This document shows positions 18,359-27,523 of a DNA stretch of 64,000 bases, in pieces. A model generated the notes under the pieces. That model was not told the origin of the DNA, ran no database searches, and worked only from the letters and a program-made list of their open reading frames with translations. This DNA is from JAOUJD01 sp963811265. GTDB taxonomy: Bacteria; Pseudomonadota; Gammaproteobacteria; Burkholderiales; Burkholderiaceae_F. The DNA lies in the NCBI GenBank assembly GCA_963811265.1, contig CAWEQS010000019.1, positions 1 to 64,000 of the forward strand. The letters are read 5' to 3'. Position numbers and translations under genes: made by a program. The first letter of the stretch is position 1, and each line of letters begins with the position of its first letter.

Positions 18359-20276
18359 TCAGCCGGGGAAGTCCAGCTCCAGCCGCTGCTGGATCTTGCG
18401 CGCCTGCCGGAACGACTCGTTCAGGATGCGGCGGTCGAGGGACGACAGCAAGCGCAGCTCGACCTCGTTCGGGTTGTCCTCGTGGTTCGCGCCGTACGCG
18501 TGCTCGCGCCGGTGCTGCGCGCGCAGGCGCATCAGCTGGAAGAACTCGAAGGCGGCGATCCAGCCGTCCACGTCGTCGGCGGGCAGCTGCCCCGCTTCGG
18601 CGAGCCGCTTGTAGCGCTCCGAGGTATTGGTCTCGTGCAGTCCCGCGCGCAGCGCCCAGATGCGGGCGGCGTCGACGAAGGGCACCGTGCCGTGCATCTT
18701 CAGGTCGACCCGGTCCGGACCGCCCGACTCGCCGAAAAGCGATTCGGTGAGCCGGCCCGGAGCGGGCGGCCGGTTGCGCATCGCGTTGTCCGACATCTGC
18801 TTCAGGAAACGGGGATTCGCCTGCGCCCGCTCGACCACTTCGACGCGCAACTGGTTGGCGAGCATGATGTCGCCGAACAGCGGACGAAAGTCGAAGTAGA
18901 TGCTGGCGGCGAGCAGTGCCTCGGGGTCGCCGCGGTCGATCCACCGCATGAACATCTCTTCCCAGCCGGCGTACGGCAGCGTCAGCGCCGGGTTGCGCGC
19001 CATGATGTTGCCCCTGCAGAGCGGGAAGCCGCACGACGCGAGCGCTTCATTGGTGAAGTCGGCGAGTTCGAGAAGCCGCTCGCGCGCGCCGGCCGACTCG
19101 CCGTACAGGATGCCGTTGTCCTGGTCGGTCGCGATCGTCTGCTCGCCGCGCCCCTCGCTGCCGAACGACAGCCAGCAGAACGACTGCGGATCGACCTGGA
19201 ACTTCTCGCACGCCAGCGTGAGCAGCCGCACGGTCAGCTGGTCGTTCAGGTGGCTGATGAGCCGCGTCAGCTGGGCCGCCCCTACGCCTTGCGCCACCAG
19301 GTGGTGCGACAGCCGCCGGATGTCGGCCGCGACCATCGACAGGCCTTCGACGCTGTCGGCACGCCGGATGGCGACGGCGAGCTGGCGCACCGTCAGCCGG
19401 TGCAGCGCGAACAGGTCGCGCTCCGAGACCACTCCGACCACTGTCCGCCGGCCACCTTCGCGCAGCATCACCGGGATGTGGCGGATCGAGTGCTCCGCCA
19501 TCAGCAGCGTCGCGTCCGCGGCGGTGTCGTCGGCGTCGAGCGACATCACCCCGCGTGTCATCACGGTGCTGACCGGCGCGGTCAGCGGGATCTCGGGGAG
19601 GATCACGCGCCCGATCAGGTCGGTGCGCGTCAGGATGCCGGCGAGCCGGTCGCCGCCCGCCGCGTCGCTCTCCACGACGATGATCGAACCGACGTGCGAC
19701 TGGTGCATGCGCCCGAAGGCCTCGCGCAGCGGAGTGTCGGGCGCGCAGGTCAATGGCTTGCGCGCCCGCACGAGGTCGCGCAGCGCCGTGTTCATGGTGC
19801 GCTCGGCGCTCGCCTCCGACGCATACGTCGCCTGCAGCTGCTGGCGCGACAGGTCCAGCAGCGCGCCAAGGCGACGCTTGCAGAAGTCGAGGAACGGCGC
19901 GCTCATCTGCGCGAGCTGCTCGAAGCGCGCGCGCGGCAGCATCAGGCAGAAGGTGTCCGTCACCGAGCGGTAGACCAGCGACACGGGGCGCCCGGCAAGC
20001 AGGGCACCCACCGGGAAGCAGTCGCCGACCCCGGCCTCGAACGCCACCCCGCCCTGCTTCTCGTTGGTCGTCTCGCCCTGCACGCGCCCCTGCTTCACGA
20101 TGTAGCAGTGGGACGGCGGATCGCTGGACGGACGCGAGGATCGTCTCACCCGGCTCGAAGTACGCGACTTCGACGTGCTCGACGACGAAGTTCAGGTGCT
20201 CCGGCGTCATGCTCGAAAACGGCATGTACCGCGCGAGAAGCTGCTTCAACCCGGTTGCAATCGTCGGCGCTGCCAT
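18359..20276 (-). CDS. DUF294 nucleotidyltransferase-like protein with cNMP and CBS domains, apparent +1 indel
   Basis: Order: cyclic-nucleotide-binding domain (starts MAAPTIATGLKQLLARYMPF, with YFEPGETILAS), two CBS motifs (around MTRGVMSLDADDTAADA), then a nucleotidyltransferase-like domain with SFGSEGRGEQTIATDQDNG, and a DUF294_C region. The first 45 or so residues are in a different frame. An extra base near 20129 (minus strand GCGTCCGTCCAGC, where GCGTCCTCCAGC restores the frame) explains it, and the repaired protein is about 638 residues. Predicted role: signal-responsive protein, function unproven. It is probably co-transcribed with the exonuclease gene. Confidence 0.85.
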
Positions 20277-20469
20277 GCGTTGTTCTCGTGAAGTTGGAGG
20301 GGTCGGCCCGGGGAGCGCGCAGTTCGATCGCAGGCGCCCGTCGCGGCGCGCAGCTTCCCCTCGTTCCCCTCGCACCTTCCCCGGCAGTTGTCGTGCTGGC
20401 AATCGATGCCCCGGCGGATAGCGTACACGCGGAACCGGACGCCTCGCACATCGCCCTCGCACATCGCTC

Positions 20470-21729
20470 ATGCCCGGACTGTTCCGCAAGGAAGTGCTGG
20501 AAGCTCGGCAGGCCGCGGTGTTCGGCCAGGTCGTCCTGCGCCCGCCGCTGTCGTTCACGGTCTGGTGCATCGCCGCCGCTGCGATCGGGGCCGCGCTGGT
20601 GGCCCTGCTCGTCTTCGGCCAGTACACCAAGCGCACCCGCATCCTCGGCATCACCGTGCCCTCGGGGGGCGTCCTGAAGCTGACGGCTTCCCAGCCGGGC
20701 ATCGTGATCGAGCGCAACGTCGAGGAGGGCCAGCCGGTGCGAGCAGGCGAGGTGCTGTTCGTCGTGTGGTCCGAGCGCATGACGGATGCGACCGGGCAGA
20801 GCGCTGGCGCGCACACCGCCGTGCTCGAGCAGCTGGGACGGCGCCGCGCCAGCCTCTCGGACGAGCTCGAGCGACGCGCTCGCCTGTTCGAGCAACAGGA
20901 GACGGCGCTGTCGCGGCGGCTCGCAACGCTCGAGCTCGAGGCTGATCAGCTGCGCCAGGAACTGGCGACGCAAGCGGCGCGGGAGGCGTCGGCAGGCGAG
21001 CAGTCGGCGCGCTTCGAGCAGCTCGCGCAGCAGGGCTTCGTCAGTCCGCAGACGGCGCACCAACGGCGCGACGAGCTGCTCGAACAGACGGCCCGTCGCC
21101 AGGCGCTGTACCGCAGCCTCCTCGGCGTGCGGCGCGAGATCGGCGTCGTCGCCGGCGAGTTGAAGCAGCTTCCGCTGCGCGCGGCCCAGCAGCAGGCCGA
21201 AGTGCACCGGGAACTCTCGGTCCTGCAGCAGGAGATCGTGGGCGCCGAGGCGGCGCGCAAGGTGGTGGTGACGGCGCCGCAGGGCGGCACGGTGACCGCC
21301 ATCGCCGCCGAGCGCGGCCAGCACGTCGGGCCGCAGCCGCTGGCCACGCTGCTGCCGTCCGGCAGCCCGATGGAAGCGCACTTGTTCGCCCCGAGCCGCG
21401 CGATCGGCTTCGTGGAGCGTGGCCAGAAGGTGCGCGTTCGCTTCGCGGCGTATCCGTTCCAGAAGTTCGGCCAGCACGACGGCGAGGTCGTGCAGGTGTC
21501 CCGCGTCGCGCTGGCACCCGCGGAACTGCCGCCGCAGCTCGCGGCTTCCGCGCCTCCGGAGTCGCTCTACCGCGTCACGGTGCGGCTGGCCGCGCCGTAC
21601 GTGATGGCGTACGGCCAAGCGCAGCCGCTGACGGCGGGCATGCAACTGGAAGCCGACTTGATGCAGGACCGCCGGCGACTGATCGAGTGGGTGTTCGAGC
21701 CGCTGATCGCGCTCGGGAGGAAGAGCTGA
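20470..21729 (+). CDS. Orphan HlyD-family membrane fusion protein
   Basis: 419 residues with one N-terminal membrane span (about residues 30-48), then a biotinyl-lipoyl-like segment (GIVIERNVEEGQPVRAGEVL). A long coiled coil (about residues 110-240) and the returning barrel region (VVTAPQGGTVTAIAAERGQ) follow. This is the periplasmic adaptor of a type-I or peptidase-containing ABC exporter. No ABC transporter or TolC gene is next to it: it is bounded by the divergent DUF294 gene and the convergent isc operon. Confidence 0.88.
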   Translation: MPGLFRKEVLEARQAAVFGQVVLRPPLSFTVWCIAAAAIGAALVALLVFGQYTKRTRILGITVPSGGVLKLTASQPGIVIERNVEEGQPVRAGEVLFVVWSERMTDATGQSAGAHTAVLEQLGRRRASLSDELERRARLFEQQETALSRRLATLELEADQLRQELATQAAREASAGEQSARFEQLAQQGFVSPQTAHQRRDELLEQTARRQALYRSLLGVRREIGVVAGELKQLPLRAAQQQAEVHRELSVLQQEIVGAEAARKVVVTAPQGGTVTAIAAERGQHVGPQPLATLLPSGSPMEAHLFAPSRAIGFVERGQKVRVRFAAYPFQKFGQHDGEVVQVSRVALAPAELPPQLAASAPPESLYRVTVRLAAPYVMAYGQAQPLTAGMQLEADLMQDRRRLIEWVFEPLIALGRKS

Positions 21730-21751
21730 GCGCTCTTCGGCAGACCGGCGG

Positions 21752-21955
21752 CTACTCGGCCTCGGCGATCCACGCCTGCTGGATGGCCTCGAGGATCCGC
21801 TCGCCCGAGTGCTTCGGGTCGTCGGCGAAATTCTCGAGCTCGAGGACCCAGTTGTGCAGGTCGGTGAAGCGCACGGTCAACGGATCGACGTCGGGATGCT
21901 TCTCAGCGAGCTCGATCGCGATCTCCTGCACGTCGGTCCACTTGAGGGCCGGCAT
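21752..21955 (-). CDS. iscX: Fe-S assembly protein IscX
   Basis: 67-residue acidic protein starting MPALKWTDVQEIAIELAEKH with the DLHNWVLELENF core of IscX (YfhJ), which binds IscS and modulates cluster assembly. It is the last gene of the isc operon, starting two bases after the fdx stop. A longer in-frame start at 22069 lies inside fdx and was rejected. Confidence 0.95.
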   Translation of the reverse strand: MPALKWTDVQEIAIELAEKHPDVDPLTVRFTDLHNWVLELENFADDPKHSGERILEAIQQAWIAEAE

Positions 21956-21957
21956 GG

Positions 21958-22296
21958 TCATTTGCCTTCCTTCGCGTAGTTGATGCTGTACTTGGGAATC
22001 TCGACCGTCAGGTCTTCGTTCTGCACGATCGCCTGGCACGACAGCCGCGACACCGGGGTCAGGCCCCACGCGCGGTCAAGCAGGTCCTCTTCGTTGTCGG
22101 ACGGCGGCGGCAACGAAGCGTAGCCCTTGCGGACGATGCAGTGGCACGTCGTGCACGCCGCGACCTTGCCGCACGCATGCTCGATGTCGACGTGGTGGTC
22201 GAGCAGCGCATCGGTCAGCGACACCCCGGGCGGCGTCTCGAACTCGGCACCGTCCGGGCAGATTTCAGGATGGGGAAGGACCGTGATCTTCGGCAT
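21958..22296 (-). CDS. fdx: 2Fe-2S ferredoxin of the isc operon
   Basis: 112-residue adrenodoxin-type ferredoxin. Cluster ligands are the three Cys in HACGKVAACTTCHCIV (the ferredoxin spacing) and the fourth in SRLSCQAIV. It supplies electrons to IscS/IscU cluster assembly. It starts two bases after the hscA stop. Confidence 0.96.
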   Translation of the reverse strand: MPKITVLPHPEICPDGAEFETPPGVSLTDALLDHHVDIEHACGKVAACTTCHCIVRKGYASLPPPSDNEEDLLDRAWGLTPVSRLSCQAIVQNEDLTVEIPKYSINYAKEGK

Positions 22297-22298
22297 GG

Positions 22299-24185
22299 TT
22301 ACTTGGCTGGAACCGTGGCGCCCGCGACCTCGTCGACACGACGGCCGGACAGCGCCGCACGGATCGAACGGTCCATGCGGCGCGCGGCGAACTCGTCGGT
22401 GCCGTGCGCCAGCGCCTCGATCGCCTGCTTGATGGACGCCGGGTCGTTGCCCAGCACCGCCACGCCGAGCGCCGCCATGAGGCGATCGACCTCCACGCGT
22501 TCATCGTCGCCCAGCAGGTCGCCGTCGGCCGCGAGCGCCGCCTTCGTCGCTTCCTCGAGGCGCTGCGCCTCGACCAGTTGCTCTCGCAGTTCCCGCGCGT
22601 GCATGTCGGAGTCGGCGGCGCCGAACGACTCCTGCAGCATGCGCGCCACCTCGTCGTCAGACAATCCGTACGAGGGCTTCACGGCAATCGAAGCGTGCGC
22701 TCCGCTCGACATCTCCTGCGCGCCGACGGACAGCAACCCGTCGGCATCGACCTGGAAGGTGACCCGCACCCGCGCCGCGCCCGCCGCCATCGGCGGGATG
22801 CCCCGCAGCTCGAAGCGCGCCAGGGAACGACAATCGGAGACGAGCTCCCGCTCGCCCTGCACGACGTGGATCGCGATCGCGGTCTGGCCGTCGCGGAAGG
22901 TCGTGAACTCCTGGGCACGCGCCACCGGGATCGTCGAGTTGCGCGGGATGATCTTCTCGGTGAGGCCGCCCATCGTCTCGAGCCCGAGCGACAGCGGGAT
23001 CACGTCGAGCAGCAGCCAGTCGTCGCCGGGCGCCCGATTGCCGGCCAGCAGGTTGGCCTGGATCGCGGCGCCGAGCGCGACGACCTTGTCCGGATCGATG
23101 TTGGTCAGCGGCGTCTGGCCGAAGAACTTCGCCACGGCCCGCCGCAGGTGGGGCATCCGCGTGGCGCCGCCCACCATCACCACGCCCGTGATGTCGGTGA
23201 CGCGCAGGCCGGCATCCGCCATGGCCTTGCGGGAAGATGCCAGCGTCTTGTCGACGAGGCTGGTCGTCATCCGCGCGAACTCCTCGCTGGTCAGCGTGAC
23301 GTCGACCACTTCGCCGGTCGAGAGAACGGCATTCATCCGCACCTCCGGCTCGACCGACAGGCGCTCCTTCGCCTCGCGCGCCTTGACCATCAGCAGGCGC
23401 GAATCCTGCGGCGACAGCGGCTGCACGCGCGAATGCTCGATCACCCAGCAGAACAGGCGATGGTCGAAGTCGTCGCCCCCGAGCGCGGAGTCGCCGCCCG
23501 TGGCGAGCACTTCGAACACCCCTTTCGAGAGCTTCAGGATCGACACGTCGAACGTGCCGCCGCCGAGGTCGTAGACCGCGTAGGTCCCTTCGGCGCCCTG
23601 GTCCAGGCCGTAGGCCACCGCTGCCGCGGTGGGCTCGTTCAGCAGCCGCAGCACGTTGAGGCCGGCCAGCCGGGCCGCGTCCTTGGTCGCCTGGCGCTGC
23701 GCGTCGTCGAAGTAGGCCGGGACGGTGATCACGGCGCCGACGAGATCGCCGCCGAGCGCCTGCTCGGCGCGCTTGTGGAGCACCTTCAGGATCTCGGCCG
23801 ACACCTCGACCGGGCTCTTGACTCCGGCCGCGGTGCGCAACTGCAGCATGCCGGGCGCGTCGACGAAGTCGTAGGGCATGTTCTCGATGTGCTCCACGTC
23901 GCGCATGCCGCGGCCCATGAAGCGCTTGACCGACACCACCGTGTTGCGCGGGTCGACGGACTGGTGCTTGTGCGCCGGGTAGCCGACTTCGGCCGTCCCG
24001 TCCGGATAGAAGCGCACGACCGATGGCAGCAGCGAGCGGCCCTCGGCATCGTCGATCACGACCGGAATGCTGTTGCGCACCGTGGCAACCAGCGAGTTGG
24101 TGGTCCCGAGGTCGATGCCGACCGCGAGGCGATGACGGTGCGGCTCGACCGACTGGCCCGGCTCGGCGATCTGCAGCAGCGCCAT
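22299..24185 (-). CDS. hscA: Hsp70-type chaperone HscA
   Basis: 628 residues. The ATPase domain opens with VGIDLGTTNSLVATV and contains VYDLGGGTFDVSIL; the substrate-binding domain follows from about residue 390. HscA with HscB releases the Fe-S cluster from IscU. The ATG overlaps the hscB stop by one base (TGATG at 24183-24187). Upstream in-frame extensions to 24563 lie in hscB and are not real. Confidence 0.97.
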   Translation of the reverse strand: MALLQIAEPGQSVEPHRHRLAVGIDLGTTNSLVATVRNSIPVVIDDAEGRSLLPSVVRFYPDGTAEVGYPAHKHQSVDPRNTVVSVKRFMGRGMRDVEHIENMPYDFVDAPGMLQLRTAAGVKSPVEVSAEILKVLHKRAEQALGGDLVGAVITVPAYFDDAQRQATKDAARLAGLNVLRLLNEPTAAAVAYGLDQGAEGTYAVYDLGGGTFDVSILKLSKGVFEVLATGGDSALGGDDFDHRLFCWVIEHSRVQPLSPQDSRLLMVKAREAKERLSVEPEVRMNAVLSTGEVVDVTLTSEEFARMTTSLVDKTLASSRKAMADAGLRVTDITGVVMVGGATRMPHLRRAVAKFFGQTPLTNIDPDKVVALGAAIQANLLAGNRAPGDDWLLLDVIPLSLGLETMGGLTEKIIPRNSTIPVARAQEFTTFRDGQTAIAIHVVQGERELVSDCRSLARFELRGIPPMAAGAARVRVTFQVDADGLLSVGAQEMSSGAHASIAVKPSYGLSDDEVARMLQESFGAADSDMHARELREQLVEAQRLEEATKAALAADGDLLGDDERVEVDRLMAALGVAVLGNDPASIKQAIEALAHGTDEFAARRMDRSIRAALSGRRVDEVAGATVPAK

Positions 24186-24718
24186 CAGGCGGATGCCCGG
24201 GGAGCGTGCATCGCTTCGTCGGCATGGCCGATCTCGGAAGCGAAGCGATCGATGAACATCAGCTGGCGCACGAGCGCGGCCGCCTGAACGTAGTCCCGTG
24301 TCCCGTCGATCGCGTGCTCGATCGCGGCCAGCAGTTCTTCCCGTTCGTCGTTCATCGTCCGGCGCACCTCGGCGAGCGCCGCCGGGTCGCCGCGCGCGTC
24401 GTCGAGCGCCTCGCGCCACTCCATCTGCTGCATCAGGAAGGCCGGCGGCATCGCGGTGTTCGTCTCGGCGTCGATCGGCACGCCTGCGCGCTCCACGAGG
24501 TAGGCCGCGCGCTTCTGCGGCGAGCGCAGTGTCGTGTAGGCCTCGTTGGCGCGGGTCGCCCACTGCATGGCGACGCGGCGCTCGGCCGCGGTCCCGGATG
24601 CGAATCGGTCCGGGTGCACGTGCGCCTGGACATCCTTGTATGCGCGCTCCAGCGCGTCGAGGTCGATCGCGAAGCGGGGCGGCAGGCCGAAGAGTTCGAA
24701 GTGGTCCGGATGCGACAT
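24185..24718 (-). CDS. hscB: J-domain co-chaperone HscB
   Basis: 177 residues starting MSHPDHFELFGLPPRF, with the J-domain HPD motif in AHVHPDRFASG near residue 38 and a C-terminal three-helix IscU-binding domain. It stimulates HscA ATPase and recruits IscU. The start at 24718 gives the normal family length. Confidence 0.96.
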   Translation of the reverse strand: MSHPDHFELFGLPPRFAIDLDALERAYKDVQAHVHPDRFASGTAAERRVAMQWATRANEAYTTLRSPQKRAAYLVERAGVPIDAETNTAMPPAFLMQQMEWREALDDARGDPAALAEVRRTMNDEREELLAAIEHAIDGTRDYVQAAALVRQLMFIDRFASEIGHADEAMHAPRASA

Positions 24719-24765
24719 GCCGTCGGGCAATGCCAGGAGACGGCGCGCCAGGCGCCGCCGGTGGA

Positions 24766-25089
24766 TCAGACGTTGAAGGACTCGCCGCAACCGCAGCGGT
24801 TCTTTTCCTGCGGGTTGTTGAACTTGAAACCTTCGTTCAGCCCTTCGCGCACGAAGTCGAGTTCGGTGCCGTCGAGGTACGCCATGCTCTTCGGATCGAC
24901 GAAGATGCGCACCCCGTGGCTTTCGAACTGCTGGTCTTCGGGCTGCGGCGCGTCCGCGTACTCGAGCTTGTACGCCATGCCGGAACAGCCGGTCGTCCGC
25001 ACGCCGAGCCGCAGGCCCACGCCCTTGCCACGCTTCGCGATGAAGCCGGCGACATGCTTCGCCGCGCGCTCCGTCATCGTGACAGCCAT
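24766..25089 (-). CDS. iscA: A-type Fe-S carrier IscA
   Basis: 107 residues starting MAVTMTERAAKHV, with all three cluster Cys: one in GCSGMAYKLEYA and two in the C-terminal NRCGCGESFNV. The ATG at 25089 has AGGGGAG seven bases upstream and was preferred over a GTG two codons earlier. Confidence 0.96.
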   Translation of the reverse strand: MAVTMTERAAKHVAGFIAKRGKGVGLRLGVRTTGCSGMAYKLEYADAPQPEDQQFESHGVRIFVDPKSMAYLDGTELDFVREGLNEGFKFNNPQEKNRCGCGESFNV

Positions 25090-25110
25090 TTCCACTCTCC
25101 CCTGGATTCC

Positions 25111-25521
25111 CTATGCCGCCCTGGGCTCGGCGACCTGCGCCGCGCCGTGTTTCCTGCGGTAGTCGTCGATCGCCGCCTTGATCGCATCCTCGGCGAGGAT
25201 CGAGCAGTGGATCTTGACCGGCGGCAAGGCCAGTTCCTCGGCGATCTGTGTGTTCTTGATCGTGCCCGCCTCGTCCAGCGACTTGCCCTTGACCCATTCC
25301 GTCACGAGCGACGACGAAGCGATCGCGGAACCGCAGCCGTAGGTCTTGAAGCGCGCGTCCTCGATGACGCCCTGCTCGTTGACCTTGATCTGCAGCTTCA
25401 TCACGTCGCCGCAGGCCGGGGCTCCGACCATGCCGGTGCCGATGCTCTCGTCGCCCTTGTCGAAGGAGCCGACGTTGCGCGGGTTCTCGTAGTGATCGAT
25501 GACTTTGGTGCTGTATGCCAT
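25111..25521 (-). CDS. iscU: Fe-S cluster scaffold IscU
   Basis: 136 residues with the three cluster Cys in PACGDVMKL (with the conserved Asp), KTYGCGSAIASSS and KIHCSILAEDAI. The LPPVK sequence that HscA recognises lies just before the last Cys. It lies 33 bases after iscS. Confidence 0.97.
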   Translation of the reverse strand: MAYSTKVIDHYENPRNVGSFDKGDESIGTGMVGAPACGDVMKLQIKVNEQGVIEDARFKTYGCGSAIASSSLVTEWVKGKSLDEAGTIKNTQIAEELALPPVKIHCSILAEDAIKAAIDDYRRKHGAAQVAEPRAA

Positions 25522-25554
25522 GAGTAGCCTCTTAGCTGCTTGTTCGCGCGGGCG

Positions 25555-26763
25555 TCAATGCGCCGCCCACTGGACCGTGTTCAGGTCGATGCCGTCCTTG
25601 TACATCTCCCACAGCGGCGACATCTCGCGCAGCCGCGCGACCTGGCGCGTGAGGAGCTGCACGGTGTAGTCGATCTCTTCCTCGGTGGTGAAGCGGCCGA
25701 CGGTGAAGCGGATCGAGCTGTGCGCGAGTTCGTCGCTGCGTCCGAGCGCGCGCAGGACGTACGACGGCTCCAGGCTCGCGGACGTGCAGGCCGAGCCGGA
25801 CGACACGGCGATGTCCTTGATCGCCATGATGAGGCTCTCGCCCTCGACGAAGTTGAAGCTCACGTTCAGGTTGTGCGGAACGCGGTGGTCCCAGTCGCCG
25901 TTCAGGTACACCTGCTCGATCTTCGACAGCCCGGCCCAGAGCCGGTCACGCAGCATGCGGATCCGCTCGTTCTCGTTCGCCATTTCTTCCTTGGCGATCC
26001 GGAATGCCTCGCCCATGCCCACGATCTGGTGGGTGGGCAGCGTGCCGGAGCGAAGGCCGCGCTCGTGGCCACCGCCGTGCATCTGCGCCTCGAGGCGAAC
26101 GCGCGGCTTGCGACGAACGAACAGCGCGCCGACGCCCTTCGGGCCGTAGGTCTTGTGCGCCGAGAACGACATCAGGTCGACCTTCAGCTGCTGCAGGTCG
26201 ACGACGACCTTGCCGGTCGCCTGCGCGGCGTCGACGTGGAACACGATTCCGCGCGAGCGGCACATCTCGCCGATCGCCGGGATGTCCTGGATGACGCCGA
26301 TCTCGTTGTTCACGAACATCACGGACACCAGGATCGTGTCGGGGCGCAGCGCTGCCTCGAGCTTCGCGAAGTCGAGCAGCCCGTTGTCCTGGACGTCCAG
26401 GTACGTGACTTCGAAGCCTTCGCGCTCCAGCTCGCGCATCGTGTCGAGCGTGGCCTTGTGCTCGGTCTTCACCGTGACGAGGTGCCTGCCCTTGTCCTTG
26501 TTGAAGTGGGCCACGCCCTTGATCGCGAGGTTGATCGACTCCGTCGCGCCGGACGTCCAGATCAGCTCGCGCGGATCGCAGCTGACGAGCGCGGCGACCT
26601 GGGCGCGGGCGTTCTCGACGGCCTTCTCCGCTTCCCATCCGAACGCGTGGCTGCGCGAGGCCGGGTTGCCGAAGTGGTTGCGGAGCCACGGGACCATCGC
26701 GTCGACGACGCGCGGGTCGACCGGCGTGGTCGCGGAGTAATCGAGGTAGATCGGAAGCTGCAT
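25555..26763 (-). CDS. iscS: Cysteine desulfurase IscS
   Basis: 402-residue PLP enzyme that takes sulfur from cysteine and passes it to IscU and other acceptors. It starts MQLPIYLDYSATTPVDPRV. The PLP lysine is in SFSAHKTYGPKGVGAL, the catalytic Cys loop is SSGSACTSASLEPSYVL, and the C-terminus is the IscU-docking type. Confidence 0.98.
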   Translation of the reverse strand: MQLPIYLDYSATTPVDPRVVDAMVPWLRNHFGNPASRSHAFGWEAEKAVENARAQVAALVSCDPRELIWTSGATESINLAIKGVAHFNKDKGRHLVTVKTEHKATLDTMRELEREGFEVTYLDVQDNGLLDFAKLEAALRPDTILVSVMFVNNEIGVIQDIPAIGEMCRSRGIVFHVDAAQATGKVVVDLQQLKVDLMSFSAHKTYGPKGVGALFVRRKPRVRLEAQMHGGGHERGLRSGTLPTHQIVGMGEAFRIAKEEMANENERIRMLRDRLWAGLSKIEQVYLNGDWDHRVPHNLNVSFNFVEGESLIMAIKDIAVSSGSACTSASLEPSYVLRALGRSDELAHSSIRFTVGRFTTEEEIDYTVQLLTRQVARLREMSPLWEMYKDGIDLNTVQWAAH

Positions 26764-26831
26764 TTCTCCCTGTTCCTTACGTCAGCACGGGCTCGTTCTT
26801 CTGGTCGATGGCCGGCCGCTGCCGCCCCCGA

Positions 26832-27287
26832 TTATCGTGCAAGACCGAGGGGGAGACAGCTGCGCCCCGCCTCGGCCATGCGCTGCTTCTGCTGCTCGAC
26901 GAGGTCGGCCAGGTTCACGGAGTCGAGGTACTCGACCATCTTCGCGTTCAGGTTCGCCCAGAGGTCGTGGGTCATGCAGCGCTGGTCGTCGTGGCAGTTC
27001 TCCTTGCCGCCGCACTGCGTCGCATCCAGCGGCTCGTCCACCGCGAAGATGATGTCCGCCACGGTCAGGTCCTTCGCCGGGCGGCCGAGCGTGTATCCGC
27101 CGCCGGGGCCGCGGGTGCTCTCGACCAGCTGGTGGCGCCGCAGCTTGCCGAACAGCTGTTCCAGGTAGGACAGCGAGATCCGCTGGCGCTGGCTGATGCC
27201 TGCCAGCGTCACCGGGCCGTTGTGCTGGCGCAGGGCCAGGTCGATCATCGCCGTCACTGCAAAACGGCCTTTCGTGGTCAGTCTCAT
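26832..27287 (-). CDS. iscR: Fe-S-sensing Rrf2 regulator IscR
   Basis: 151 residues with an N-terminal winged helix (MRLTTKGRFAVTAMIDLAL) and a cluster-binding loop with Cys in CGGKENCHDDQRCMTHDLW. The spacing (three Cys plus His) is that of E. coli IscR. In the 2Fe-2S form it should repress its own operon through the boxes at 27345-27395. It is the first gene of iscR-S-U-A-hscB-hscA-fdx-iscX. Confidence 0.97.
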   Translation of the reverse strand: MRLTTKGRFAVTAMIDLALRQHNGPVTLAGISQRQRISLSYLEQLFGKLRRHQLVESTRGPGGGYTLGRPAKDLTVADIIFAVDEPLDATQCGGKENCHDDQRCMTHDLWANLNAKMVEYLDSVNLADLVEQQKQRMAEAGRSCLPLGLAR

Positions 27288-27344
27288 CGGTGGTTCCGCC
27301 TGTTGGGAGGGGTCGGAAGGTCAGACTTTCGTCCGCCAGGAAAA

Positions 27345-27395
27345 TTCCCGATTAATTTTGTCGGGATTGTACTAATCCCGACTAATCAGGTCAAC
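27345..27395 (-). promoter_or_regulatory. Tandem type-1 IscR operator boxes
   Basis: Box 1 (27375-27395) reads TTGACCTGATTAGTCGGG on the minus strand and covers the -35. It fits the type-1 pattern YYGAC, six bases, AGTCRRS. Box 2 (27345-27365) reads CCCGACAAAATTAATCGGGA and covers the start-site region. E. coli iscR also has two IscR sites at its promoter. The pattern is read by eye; binding is inferred. Confidence 0.75.
27366..27394 (-). promoter_or_regulatory. Sigma-70 promoter of the isc operon
   Basis: Minus strand TTGACC (27389-27394) and TACAAT (27366-27371) with exactly 17 bases between them, close to full consensus. It lies about 80 bases upstream of the iscR ATG in an AT-richer patch of an otherwise GC-rich window. 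Confidence 0.85.
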
Positions 27396-27523
27396 CAAAG
27401 AGGCGTCAACCCTTGATCCTGGGGCCCTGGGGCTGGCCCGGGCCGAGTGGATCGGCGTTGATCCGCGAAACGGACGTCAACTCGCGTAGCCAGCGCGCCT
27501 GCGGCGCGGGATCAACCAGGCAC

